Position numbers and translations under genes: made by a program. A DNA stretch of 64,000 nt, from positions 7,956,600-8,020,599 of the forward strand of contig NC_052617.1 in the NCBI RefSeq assembly GCF_016545825.1, given 5' to 3'. Under the pieces are notes generated by a model. The model was not told the origin of the DNA. It ran no database searches and saw nothing but the letters and a program-made list of their open reading frames with translations. Origin of the DNA: Eucalyptus grandis (lineage: Eukaryota; Streptophyta; Magnoliopsida; Myrtales; Myrtaceae). Shown piece after piece: positions 23,307-33,770 of this stretch; position 1 is the first letter of the stretch, and each line of letters starts with the position of its first letter.

Positions 23307-25612
23307 TCACTTGTGAGCAAAGATACAACCCTTAAACAGGGCATCAATACAGAGTAAGTCCAACATAAGCTGAGGAGGAGAAAAAGCCCAATTGAGTGGA
23401 AGGTTGCCTCTGGCATGGGCCTTCGCGGCCCAGTCGGCTAGGGCATTTGCTTCCCTTCGACAGTGCGAGACGATCAGATTGGAGAACAGCATCTTCAAGA
23501 ACACACACTCAGCGATCAGATTTCGACATTCCCAGGGTGGTTCGCAGCTTCCATTGATGGATTCAACCAAGGTGAGATTATCCGATTCTATGATGAGGTG
23601 TTCTTCCGTCCGTTCTTTCTGTAAAAGCTCCCGAAAAGTGTGTAACAGAGCTTGGATTTCTGTTTCTATGGCCGATCGCGCTCTCACAGTACGGACGAAT
23701 CCCCCAATCAATCTACCAGAAGAGTCCCGAGCGATGCTAGCGATCACGCCTTCATGGTGTCCACTGGGAAAAGCCCCGTCGAGATTGATCTTTAGTATCC
23801 CCTGTGGCGGAGGTTCCCAAATCCAATTAGGGTTCAACCATGTCTTGCGGGTCGGTATGTCAATTTGTGGGGTTCGACTGCCTGCCTGGACCATATTAAC
23901 TGATGCTTGAACCAGGTGATCCGGGTGTGTTCGCTGATGCCGAAAGACAAAGAGGTTACGGGCTTTCCAAATATGCCAAAGCAGAGCCGCAATCTGCTCG
24001 AAACCAGGTACACCTCTCGGTTGATCCTTCTTCTGGTGTATATGTGTATGAAGCCATGTTTCGATACGTTGTATGCTGTGGGGTGTAACTTTAATTTGCA
24101 CGCTGGGGTGATTCCAGATGTACTTTGTCCATGGACATAGTAGGAATAGGTGTTCTGGGGTTTCGGGTATGTCGGATGAGCAGAGTTGACAACAAGGGTT
24201 TGGGGTGATCTTCCTTCGATATAAATTGGCTGCTGTAGGGAGAGCATTCTGACACACAGCCCAAAGAAATACTCGAACCTTGGGAGCTATCTGAGCTTTC
24301 CAAATCCGTCTCCATAAGGTAGTAGGTGGCTGATAGGAAGATGAAGGTTGAGATTGAAGCTTTAGAGATGCCATTTGTTTAATGAAATGATAACCACTCT
24401 TAACAGAATAAGAACCATCTGCAGTATCTGTCCACACAAGTTTGTCCTCAGAGGAGGCTGATGTTAGAGGAATAGATAAAATTTCGGTAACTATGTGGTC
24501 TTGAAATAGTTGACGTAGCAGTTCCTCATTCCACACATGCTGATTATCCAGAATAAGTTCCTGTACTTTCTTCGGCTCTGTCCTGTTATAAGGTCCACCT
24601 AGAATTCCCAATTTCAGCCATTTATCTTCTCTAACTCTAATCTGGGTGCCATTCCCTACTGACCATTGGAGTTTGTCAAGAATAGAATCCCTACCGAGAA
24701 CAAGACTTTGCCAGCCCCAAGAAGACCTCGTCCCTTTCTTTGCAGACCAGAAACTAGAATGAGGGAAGTATAAAGCTTTGAAAACAGTGCTCCACAAAGA
24801 GGAAGGATTAGTAAAAAGTCTCCATGCTTGCTTGCCCAAAAGAGCTTTGTTTAAGGAAATTAAGTCGCGAAAACCTAAACCTCCTTGATCTTTGCTCTTT
24901 TTGAGAGTTTCCCAGTTTTTCCAATGGACGCCCGCTTTGTTACTACTATTTTTCCACCAAAACCTTGCTATTTGTTGTTCCACCGCCTTACATATGGAGA
25001 CAGGGAGCTTAAAAACAGTCATAGCATACTGGGGTAGTGCCTGAACCACCGATTTCAACAAAACCTCCTTCCCTCCCTTAGATATCAGGTTTTCCTTCCA
25101 CCCCTCCAGCTTAGTAGTAACTCTACTTAAAATCCATGCGAACATATCACGTTTAGAGGATCCCCAATCAGACGGAATGCCTAAATATTTCCCTGTTTTG
25201 TCCAAAATTGGAACTCTAAAGTCATAAGCCAGATTAAGTTTAAGGGAATAAGGGCAGTTTTTACTCATAAACAAACCAGATTTGTTTCTGTTTATCTCTT
25301 GTCCAGTTGCTAGGCAATACTGATTGAGGATATTTGATAAGTTTTGGCTCTCTTGAATTCGACCGTCAATGAACAGAATGGCATCATCGGCAAAGAATAA
25401 ATGTGATAGAGTAGGACACCATCTGTTGAGTTTAATGCCTCTTAAATGACCCATGCTAATAGCATTCTGGATAAGAGTAGATAGTAACTGTGCCACAAGA
25501 ATGAATAAATAGGGGGATAGAGGGTCACCTTGTCTTAAACCTCGGGATGGGCGAAAATAATGGAGAGATTCCCCATTCAGTTTAACACTAAAAGAAGTGG
25601 TTGAAACACCTT
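23307..25612 (-). CDS. LINE ORF2, C-terminal part: reverse transcriptase core, zf-RVT, RNase H
   Basis: This is the second half of the LINE pol protein, in a frame shifted from the first half at about 25600-25612. In order: the RT block ending RQGDPLSPYLF, the catalytic FFADDAILF motif (YxDD equivalent), the thumb, a zf-RVT domain (LWRRIWKAQIAPKVRVFLW, CQLC, HLFLLCPWT) and a C-terminal RNase H with LDGAF, ETEIQAL, IESDNL and REANALADWAA, supplying the expected acidic residues. It ends 24 bases before the poly(A) tail. No ATG is needed for this half; the frame simply stays open to the shift point. ORF2 copies LINE RNA into DNA at the nicked target. Without ribosomal frameshifting this copy cannot make a full protein. 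Confidence 0.93.
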
Positions 25613-27447
25613 TGCGACATCCATTTCACCCATTGAGCATGAAATCCAAGTCTGTGAAGGTAATCTTTTAAGAAATCCCACTCCACCCTATCATAGGCTT
25701 TCTTCATGTCTAGCTTGAGAATTCCCTGAAATTTTTCCTTTCTGTTTCTAGATTTCAGCTGGTGTAGAACCTCTTGAACGATTAGAATATTGTCCTGGAT
25801 TTGTCTACCAGAGACAAATGCACTTTGTTCTTTAGAAATTAGCACTGGCAGCCAGGTTTTGAGACGGTTCGCCAAAACTTTTGATATGATTTTATAGATA
25901 AAGTTACATAAACTGATGGGGCGGAATTGGTCTAACCTCTCGGGATGCTGGATTTTCGGAATAAGGACTAAAGAAGTTTGGTTGATTTCCGATGGCATAT
26001 GGGCTGTTGCAAAGAACTGTTGAACCGTAGAGAAAACTTCTTCCTGTATAATGTCCCAGTAATGACGGTAGAATAAACCATTTAACCCATCCGGTCCGGG
26101 CGCTTTAGTTGCTCCTAATTGAAAAGTGGCTTGCTTGACTTCCTCTCTTGTAACATCTGCTGTTAGATGAATATTCATTTCTGCTGTGACTATTGGACAG
26201 CATTGCATGAGAATAGGGTTATAGTCTCTTTGTCCTGCAGAAGTGTACAATTGCTGAAAAAAGTTGAGAGTCTCATGCTTCACCTGATCAGGATCACGAA
26301 TCCAGTCCCCATTATCATTCTGTAAAATGCTGATTTTATTCCTTTGACGCCTTTGGATTGTGGTAGCATGGAAAAATTTCGTATTCCGATCACCCCAACA
26401 CATCCAATTAATGCGAGAGCGCATGGCCCAATATTGTTCTTCTTGTGCCCATTTTTGTTGGATTTGAGATCTCAAGGAATTGACCAGATCTTTATCATAA
26501 TTACATGTAGGCTCATTGAGACAGTGTTGAAGTTGCTGTTGCAAAAATGAGATTTGTTGCTGAGCTTCCTGAAACTTATGTCTGCTCCACCTAGTCAAAG
26601 CCGTAGTGGTGTTCTGAATCCGCCGCGAAATGTGGAGCTTATCAGTGGAATGATGAGACCAAGATGTGGAGATCACCTCCCTACATTCTGTATCTTGAAG
26701 CCAAAAGGCTTCGAAGGTAAAACCTTTCCTTCTCTTCACTGGTCTTACATTAGTAGTTAACAAAAGCGGGCTATGGTCAGAGCCTATGGCGGGAAGGGCA
26801 AGAACCTCTGCCTCTGCATATTTTAAACGCCACTCAAATGTACATAATGCACGATCGAGCCTTTCCTTAACAATGTCCTCACCCTCTCTATTATTACTCC
26901 AGGTGTAGGCACAACCCTTTGTGTCAAGATCCAGCAAAGCACAATCATGGAGAACTTCCCGAAAAGCATGCATACGGTAAGAAGGAGCTGGTCTCTTACC
27001 TACCTTCTCCCATGGATGCAATATGTCATTAAAGTCCCCTATACACACCCAAGGCAAGGTATGCAAGTTACTGAGCCTCCGTAAATCTGCCCAAAATTGT
27101 TGTCGATATTGAAAGACCGATGGCGCATGTAAACAGGTAAGACCCATAGGTGAGCCCTTACCAATTTCTGAGCAAATAGTATCTATATAGTGCGCTGTAG
27201 AGCTATTAATATGAAGAGAGATCTGATTCGTCCAAAAAATAACCATACCTCCAGCCAAACCTGTAGGATTTACAACAAAACAGTTTGATAACTTGATTTT
27301 ACCTTGGACACGCTGGATAAGAGATTCTTGATTACGAGTTTCCATCAAAAATAGGACATCGGGCTTTTCTCGGGCCACTAAGGCCCTAAGTGCTTGAACT
27401 GTCAAGGAATTGCCCAATCCTTGACAGTTCCAACTCATGATCTTCAT
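25588..27447 (-). CDS. LINE ORF2, N-terminal part: endonuclease and reverse transcriptase
   Basis: The ATG at 27447 overlaps the stop of the ORF1 tail frame (ATGA), a usual LINE arrangement. The peptide opens MKIMSWNCQGLGN and carries the apurinic endonuclease signatures LFLMETR, GDFNDIL and SDHSPLLL (catalytic Asp/Asn/His region), then the RT fingers and palm with AFVSGRQIQDNILIVQE and the first catalytic Asp in KLDMKKAYDRVEW. It stops at 25588 just after WVKWM, where related LINEs continue, while the next frame supplies the continuation, so a one-base change has broken ORF2. The endonuclease nicks T-rich targets, consistent with the AT-rich site used here. Confidence 0.95.
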   Translation of the reverse strand: MKIMSWNCQGLGNSLTVQALRALVAREKPDVLFLMETRNQESLIQRVQGKIKLSNCFVVNPTGLAGGMVIFWTNQISLHINSSTAHYIDTICSEIGKGSPMGLTCLHAPSVFQYRQQFWADLRRLSNLHTLPWVCIGDFNDILHPWEKVGKRPAPSYRMHAFREVLHDCALLDLDTKGCAYTWSNNREGEDIVKERLDRALCTFEWRLKYAEAEVLALPAIGSDHSPLLLTTNVRPVKRRKGFTFEAFWLQDTECREVISTSWSHHSTDKLHISRRIQNTTTALTRWSRHKFQEAQQQISFLQQQLQHCLNEPTCNYDKDLVNSLRSQIQQKWAQEEQYWAMRSRINWMCWGDRNTKFFHATTIQRRQRNKISILQNDNGDWIRDPDQVKHETLNFFQQLYTSAGQRDYNPILMQCCPIVTAEMNIHLTADVTREEVKQATFQLGATKAPGPDGLNGLFYRHYWDIIQEEVFSTVQQFFATAHMPSEINQTSLVLIPKIQHPERLDQFRPISLCNFIYKIISKVLANRLKTWLPVLISKEQSAFVSGRQIQDNILIVQEVLHQLKSRNRKEKFQGILKLDMKKAYDRVEWDFLKDYLHRLGFHAQWVKWMSQRCFNHFF

Positions 27448-27588
27448 TTATCCTTGGGTGGCTTATTGGGGCAAGCCACCTCAGCCCAATCTCTGACATC
27501 TTCAGCCATTATGATGGGAGTATCCAGCAGTTGACAATCTTCAGAAACTTCTGGAAGAACAGAACGCGATCCATATGGAGAATACCGC

Positions 27589-28680
27589 TTAGCTTTCTTG
27601 ACCGGAGAGGTCGTAGTCAGCAACAGAGGTTTTTTTAACTTTTTTGGAGTTGGTAACTGACTGTTTAACTTCTGTGACAGCATTGGAACCTTGTAAACCT
27701 GGACGCTCCGGGGAAAACGAAGTGGAATCGAGAGCTGTCTTACCAGTGACTGAAATGGGATGAGCCTTGAAGGATTCTCTTTCTACTTGCTTAGAACAGG
27801 AATCGGATGGTCCCGGTGGTGGCAAGAACAAGCCTTGTGAAGGAGTTTCAGGTACCGTTTCCTCTCCATCTTCCATAAAAGGTTTTGTTTCATAGAAAGC
27901 CTGCCAGAAAGGGCTAGGGTTCCTTGCTTCGGCCTTAAGCCATTGGCCATAATACATCCTGTCACGCTCATCAAAGTTTGCCTCCACATAAGGGATATCT
28001 GTGCAATAGGAAGCATAATGACCGATGATACCACAAGAAAAACAGAAGGTCGGTAATCTTTCATATCGAAAGTCTAACCAGAATGATTTGCCTTCCAGTC
28101 GAATAAGCTTTCCCGATTTGAGAGGCTTTTGAATATGTAGGTCCACTCGAGCTCTTCCTATATTAAGATTGGAGCCATCTTTTGCTTCAGGTTTAACTTC
28201 CAGAACAGGGCCAAGATCAGAAACTGCTCTACTTATCAACTGTTCTGTGCATCGTTCTAAAGGTAAGCCAACAATTTGGACCCAGAATGCACATGTATTG
28301 AAATCATAACAATGCAAGGGAGTATTCGGTATCCACGGCTTTAGAATAATCAGATTATTGGAAAAAGACCAGGGGCCACTGTCTAAAATGCGTTGCTTTG
28401 CCCCTTCAGAGGGAAACTTAAAAACATAAAGACCTGCTTCTCTTTGTGAAATATCCACATTATCCACACGCCATACCTTCTTCATCGTACTCTGAAAAGC
28501 TGGGAAATTTATAGGAGAATTTGCAATAATTTTGCCGACCAGTGTTAACTGACATTCCTCAATCTTCTCTGCAGGAGGGGCTTCATCCCAGACCTCAATT
28601 TGTTGAGGAGACCACAGTCGACCAAGGCGAGTGCATAAAGCAGTAAGTCGAGCTTCCTCTTCTTTACTACTATTCTCCAT
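27589..28680 (-). CDS. LINE ORF1 (gag-like, DUF4283 plus CCHC knuckle)
   Basis: I place the start at the ATG at 28680 (MENSSKEEEAR); the frame is open a few codons further but without ATG. It encodes 363 residues. The N-terminal half has the DUF4283 fold of plant LINE nucleic-acid-binding proteins (LVGKIIA, VWRV, FKFPSEGAKQRIL, GPWSF), and a CCHC knuckle follows as CFSCGIIGHYASYC. It should bind LINE RNA and assist reverse transcription. The tail probably belongs in another frame: 27683-27444 encodes a basic PVKKAKR patch and runs into the ORF2 start. The shift lies near T runs at 27630-27636 and 27640-27645, so either slippage during copying or a sequencing error could explain it. Confidence 0.9.
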   Translation of the reverse strand: MENSSKEEEARLTALCTRLGRLWSPQQIEVWDEAPPAEKIEECQLTLVGKIIANSPINFPAFQSTMKKVWRVDNVDISQREAGLYVFKFPSEGAKQRILDSGPWSFSNNLIILKPWIPNTPLHCYDFNTCAFWVQIVGLPLERCTEQLISRAVSDLGPVLEVKPEAKDGSNLNIGRARVDLHIQKPLKSGKLIRLEGKSFWLDFRYERLPTFCFSCGIIGHYASYCTDIPYVEANFDERDRMYYGQWLKAEARNPSPFWQAFYETKPFMEDGEETVPETPSQGLFLPPPGPSDSCSKQVERESFKAHPISVTGKTALDSTSFSPERPGLQGSNAVTEVKQSVTNSKKVKKTSVADYDLSGQES

Positions 28681-29160
28681 CACGAGTAGAAACAGCAAAG
28701 GACGGAAACAGAGTTTATACAGATGACAATATCACATGCAGAATGCCAGACCGGTAGAAATTGGGTTGTGGATGAGACATGCAGATGAATCGGTCGACCC
28801 AGGAGCGAAATTAGAGAAGGGAAGACCAAATTCAACCGAAAACAGGATGAAGAAGAGCGCTGGAACAGATGGGAACAGAATTAAGAGGAAAATGGATGAG
28901 ACTCCAGAAAAACAAGGAATCGGTACTTGTAAATAGGGGATTGCGACCCTTGAGACGAAATTCGGAAAGAAAGACATGGGAAATGCCGTTGACAAACACC
29001 ATGCGAGATAGAAAGCTTAAAATGGGATTTCAGAAATCTGGGATTAGGTTGAAGAAAGGCTTATGAGCAACAGGAAACTACCAAGAGGTAGAGAGCGACT
29101 CTCCAAAGCGAGAGAGAACTACAAAACAGCAAACCACAATTTGCTCGAATAGATTTCGCA
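28681..29160 (-). promoter_or_regulatory. 5' leader/internal promoter region of the LINE
   Basis: These 480 bases lie between the ORF1 ATG and the right target-site duplication. They are purine-rich on the plus strand (pyrimidine-rich on the sense strand), with no long coding frame. LINE promoters are internal to the 5' leader, so this copy could carry one. No specific element was recognised. Confidence 0.5.
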
Positions 29161-31152
29161 TTATTACCAATTCATGTCTCTCGAAATCATAATCTCTGCT
29201 TTTGCATGGAATATTTTAAGAGAAAAAGTGTGAAATAGTGACCGGATTACCTTGAAAATTTTAAATCTTTATGGATTACAGTATTTTATATAGACATTAC
29301 AATAAAACACGAATGATTATGAGCTAAGAATTTTTTTCAATGGATTATAGCAGTAAAGGCGATGTAGACTTAAATTGGATTTTAGGCCTAAATTTTGAGA
29401 AGTCCCTCATAATAAAAACATACCTATTTTAAATTTTCCAATGGGACAGGATTTTATTGTGGTCCATCACGTGTAGCACGGAGACAGTCCATGACTCGAG
29501 GAATTAAGTCCATAAAGACTAAAAAAGAAACAACTTACCGGTTGAAAAAAAAAAGAAGGGAAAACAAGGAAACGATTGCTTCAAAAATGGAGGACGTTAG
29601 AGCACGACGATTCCATTCAATTAGATCCAAGATTGCGAAATTGAATCACTCTGCACTAACAATAACATAATTAGACCATTTGAAGGGAAGAATTGAAAAG
29701 AAGACGAAAAAGTGAAGGTCTTCACGGTCAAGGCCCTCCACATGATTAAGACAAATTAATTGGAATAAAGAAAATTGGGGCAAAAGAAAAGAAAGATAAA
29801 TCCTTCACCATCGAATTCGAATTCAATAAATCTTAGTCATTCAATAAATGTGACTGCGATTTTTACCATTCGATCTAATGTTGAAGGATCTGCATATTAA
29901 TTCAACCCATCACGTGTAACATGATAAGAAAGTTCTTTCATCATTAAATGATTTGTATGTGATTTTTCGAGTGGGGCCGGACTTTATTTGGGGCCGGTCA
30001 CATGTAACATGATGAGAAACCATGACTCATAGAGAAGAGCAAGCCCATGAAGACCATAAAAGCAAGTCAAGAACCTATAGGTCCAAAGTAGAGAAAAAAG
30101 GACATGATAGCATGGTAACTCCTTTCGATTGGATCCTTGATCGTCATTACTCTAATTATTGAGTCCAATCAAATTATAAAATTTTCATAGCTTTGGACTA
30201 ACAATAATATAATTAGACCATTTAAGGAGAGAGGAGGGGGGGGGGGATTCAAAAGCAGGTGAAAAAGCTAAGAGGATTTCATGATCAATGCCCTCCGCAT
30301 GATTCAAACAAATTGATTGGAAAAAAGAAAATTGGGGCAAATCAAAGGTAAAGTTGACGTTGATTTTGTTCTTTACAAGGATTTCATGCATTCATACCTT
30401 CACGAGGATTGAAGGGGTTGAAGACTTGGTGAGAAAAAGCAGAGGAAGCCCCACACAAAATGAAACGCACTCCTTTCAAAATGTGAAAAAGTTAAGAGGA
30501 CTTCATGATCAATGCCCTTCACATGATTACGACAAATTGATTGGAAAAAGGAAAACTGGGGCAAATCAAAGATAAAGCTAAGGTTGATTTTGTTCTTTTT
30601 GAGGATTTCATGTGTTCATACCTTCATGAGTGTTTTAGGGGTTAAAGACTTGGTGAGCATAAGCAGAGGAAGACCCACACAAGATGAGTCGCACTCCTTT
30701 CTAAATGTGAAAATGTGAAGAGGACTTCATAATCAATGCCCTCCACATGATTAAGACAAATTAATTGGAAGAAAGAAAACTGGGGCAAATCAAAGATAAA
30801 GCTGATGTTGATTTTGTTCTCTACGAGGATTTCATGTGTTTATACCTTCACGAGTGTTTTAGGAGTGAAGACTTGGTGAGAAAAAATAGAGGAAGACCCA
30901 CACAAGATGAGTTGCACTCCTTTCAAAATGTGATCTCTTTTAAAATGATTTCAATCTAATAATTTCACAGAAAAAGAGAAAGGAATTATGTGGGAAGAGG
31001 AAGCTTCATTGAGCCAGAAGACGTGAGACTTACAAGGAGCATCTACTTGAGCTTGAAAGAACCGGAAGAAGAGTGCCATTAACCATATACTGAAAATTAT
31101 GAAAACATTGCAAGTGAATTCGCATATCATTATTTGTATATTTATAATTTTT
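29161..31152. repeat. Copy I, repeat unit R1
   Basis: A ~2.0 kb unit beginning TTATTACCAATTCATG. It is followed directly by a second copy (R2) and matched by two copies in segment II (57865-59705 and 59706-61850). It contains no gene. The right third is a tandem array of ~230-bp sub-units (30230-30960). Several CACGTG-containing phrases (CCATCACGTGTA, about 29465) recur in every copy. Confidence 0.9.
30230..30960. repeat. ~230-bp sub-repeats, three copies
   Basis: Each sub-unit has the order: CATGATTA(A)GACAAATT, GGAAAAAAGAAAA, TGGGGCAAATCAAAG, GATTTTGTTCT, GAGGATTTCATG, CCTTCA(C/T)GAG, GACTTGGTGAG, AGGAAG(A/C)CCCACAC, CTCCTTTC. Copies start near 30250, 30490 and 30720. A 64-codon open frame in the last copy starts with a non-ATG codon and is not a credible gene. 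Confidence 0.9.
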
Positions 31153-33770
31153 TATTACCAATTCATGTCTATCGAAATCCTAATCTCTGTTTTTTCATGG
31201 AATATTTTAAGAGAAAAAGTGTGAGATAGTGACCGGATTACCTTGAAAATTTTAAATCTTTATGGATTACAGTATTTTATATAGACATTACAATAAAACA
31301 CGTATGGTTATGAGCTAAGAATTTTTTTTCAATGGATTATAGCAGTAAAGGCGATGTAAACTCAAATTGGATTTTAGGCCTAAATTTTGACTGAAGTCCC
31401 TCATCATAAAAGCATACCTATTTTAAATTTTCCAATGGGACATGATTTTATTCTGGTCCATCACGTGTAGCACGGAGACAGTCCATGACCCGAGGAATTA
31501 AGTCCATAAAGACTAAAAAGAAACAACTTACCGGTTGAAAAAGAAAAGGGAGGAAAGTAAACGATTGCTTAAAAATGGAGGACGTTAAAGCACGACGATT
31601 CCTTTCAATTGGATCCAAGATTGCGAAATTGAATCGCTTTGCACTAACAATAACATAATCAGACCATTTGAAGGGTAGAATTGAAAAGAAGACGAAAAAG
31701 TGAAGGTCTTCACGGTCAAGGCCCTCCACATGATTAAGACAAATTCATTGGAATAAAGAAAATGGGGGCAAAAGAAAATAAAGATAAATCCTTCACCATC
31801 GAATTCGAATGCAATAAATCTTAGTCATTCAATAAATGTGATTGTGATTTTTACCATTCAATCTAATGTTGAAGGATCTGCATATTAATTCGACCCATCA
31901 CGTGTAACATGATAAGAAAGTTCTTTCATCATTAAATGATTTGTATGAGTTTTTTCGAGTGGGGCCGGACTTTATTTGGGGCCAGTCACATGTAACATGG
32001 TGAGAAACCATGACTCACAGAGAAGAGCTAGCCCATGAAGACCATAAAAGCAAGTCAAAAACCTATAGGTCGAAAGTAGAGAAAAAAGGACATGATAGCA
32101 TGGTAACTCCTTTCGATTGGATCCTCGATCGTCATTACTCTAATTACTGAGTCCAATCAAATTATAAAATTTCCATAGCTTTGGACTAACAATAATATAA
32201 TTAGATCATTTAACGAGAAAGGAGGGGGATTCAAAAGTAGGTGAAAAAGTTAAGAGGATTTCATGATCAATGCCCTCCGCATGATTAAGACAAATTGATT
32301 GGAAAAAAGAAAATTGGGGCAAATCAAAGGTAAAGTTGACGTTGATTTTGTTCTTTACGAGGATTTCATGAATTCATACCTTCTTGAGTGTTTTAGGGGT
32401 TGAAGACTTGGTGAGCAAAAGCAGAGGAAGCCCCACACAAAATGAGACGCACTCCTTTCAAAATGTGAAAAAGTTAAGAGGACTTCGGGTCCATTTGGTT
32501 TAACTTTGCGGAAATGACTTTGAGAAAACGCAAATATATTTGAGGTAAAGGGGTTTTTCGAAATGCTACACCATTTGATAAATTGCAATCTCAAATAGCA
32601 TTGAAAAATAACTTTAGCATAAACATCATTTGGCAAAACTCACATCTGTAATTTACTTTTGCTATTTCTTTTAATGTCTAAAAATGAAATCCAGCAGCCG
32701 GCTAATTGCCGGACTACCAAATCTAGCCTCCAGACCGCCAGATCTGACGGCCTGAGGTCACGCGAACCCAGGCAGTGTCGCCTGGCTCGCGCGACCCAGG
32801 CTACGCCGCCTGGGTCGCGAGTCACACCACCCTAGGCGATGGTCACCAGGGACGCGCGACCTCCCGGGCGGCGATGGGCGGGTTCTAGAGAAGCCCAACT
32901 CTTAGGCGGTGAAGACGAAGATGAACGAGGAAGAAGATGAACGATAATGGTGATGAATAGTGAACTTGCATTTCCAAAATGCCCAATACTCAAAACCGGT
33001 GCGGACTGCTTTTGGCTTTCGGCATTGAGAATGCTAATATTTGGCCAATGAGCTTTCAAAAATGTTTGCAAACACAAAATATTTTCGAATGGGCTTTGGA
33101 GACCCAAAGCCCCTTGGGAAAACTGAACCAAATGAGGACTTCATGATCAATGCCCTCCACAATGATTAAGACAAATTGATTGGAAAAAAGAAAATTGGGG
33201 CAAATCAAAGATAAAGCTAAGGTTGATTTTGTTCTTTATGAGGATTTCATGTGTTCATACCTTCATGAGTGTTTTAGGGGTTGAAGACTTGGTGAGCAAA
33301 AGTAGAGGAAGACCCACACAAGATGAGTTCTAAATGTGAAAATGTGAAGAGGATTTCATAATCAACACCCTCCACATGATTAAGACATTAATTGGAAAAA
33401 AGAAAACTAGGGCAAATCAAAGATAAAGCTGATAATGATTTTGTTCTCTACGAGGATTTCATATGTTTATGCCTTCATGAGTGTTTTAGGGGTGAAGACT
33501 TGGTGAGCAAAAACAGAGGAAGACCCACACAAGATGAGTTGCACTCCTTTCAAAATGTGATCCCTTTTAAAATGATTTCAAACTAAAAATTTCACAGAAA
33601 AGAAAAAAGGAATTATGTGGGAAGAGGAAGCTCCATTGAGTCAGAAGACGTGAGACTTGCAAGGAGCATCTACTTGAGCTTGAAGGAACCGGAAGAAGAG
33701 TGCCATTAACCATATACTGAAAATTATGAAAACATTGCACGTGAATTCGCATATCATTATTTGTATATTG
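31153..33770. repeat. Copy I, repeat unit R2
   Basis: The second tandem unit, the same structure as R1. Its sub-repeats lie at about 32215-32478, 33143-33350 and 33350-33600, split by the hAT-like MITE at 32487-33134. No gene is present. The right end grades into segment S3 at TATATTGAGAAAATTT (about 33765). Confidence 0.88.
32487..33134. mobile_element. hAT-like MITE, 648 bp
   Basis: The left end is GGGTCCATTTGGTTTA and the right end TGAACCAAATG, imperfect inverted repeats with a few bases apparently lost on the right. It is flanked by AGGACTTC at 32479-32486 and 33135-33142, an 8-bp duplication as made by hAT transposases (9 bp if the preceding G is counted, which would fit Mutator). Every sister sub-repeat (for example 30496 and 59059) shows the uninterrupted AGAGGACTTCATGATCAA. 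The core at 32690-32890 is GC-rich with CGCCTGG/CCAGGC palindromic pieces. No transposase is encoded. Confidence 0.8.

Larger units (their letters stand above)
23248..29160 (-). mobile_element. Near-complete L1-type LINE retrotransposon, 5.9 kb
   Basis: The element has a 35-base T run at 23248-23282 (the poly(A) tail read on the minus strand), then ORF2, ORF1 and a 5' leader up to 29160. A perfect 13-bp target-site duplication TTATTACCAATTC flanks it (23235-23247 and 29161-29173). The same DNA without insertion occurs at about 49756-49768, 31154-31166 and 59713-59725, giving paralogous empty sites. ORF1 and ORF2 are complete apart from one frame disruption each. The 5' leader is present, which is rare because LINE copies are usually 5'-truncated. 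The intact duplication and long tail suggest a recent insertion. Confidence 0.97.

Noticed and set aside
23392..24315. Plus- and minus-strand frames overlapping LINE ORF2
   Set aside because: They are shadows of the RNase H and zf-RVT coding region in other frames.
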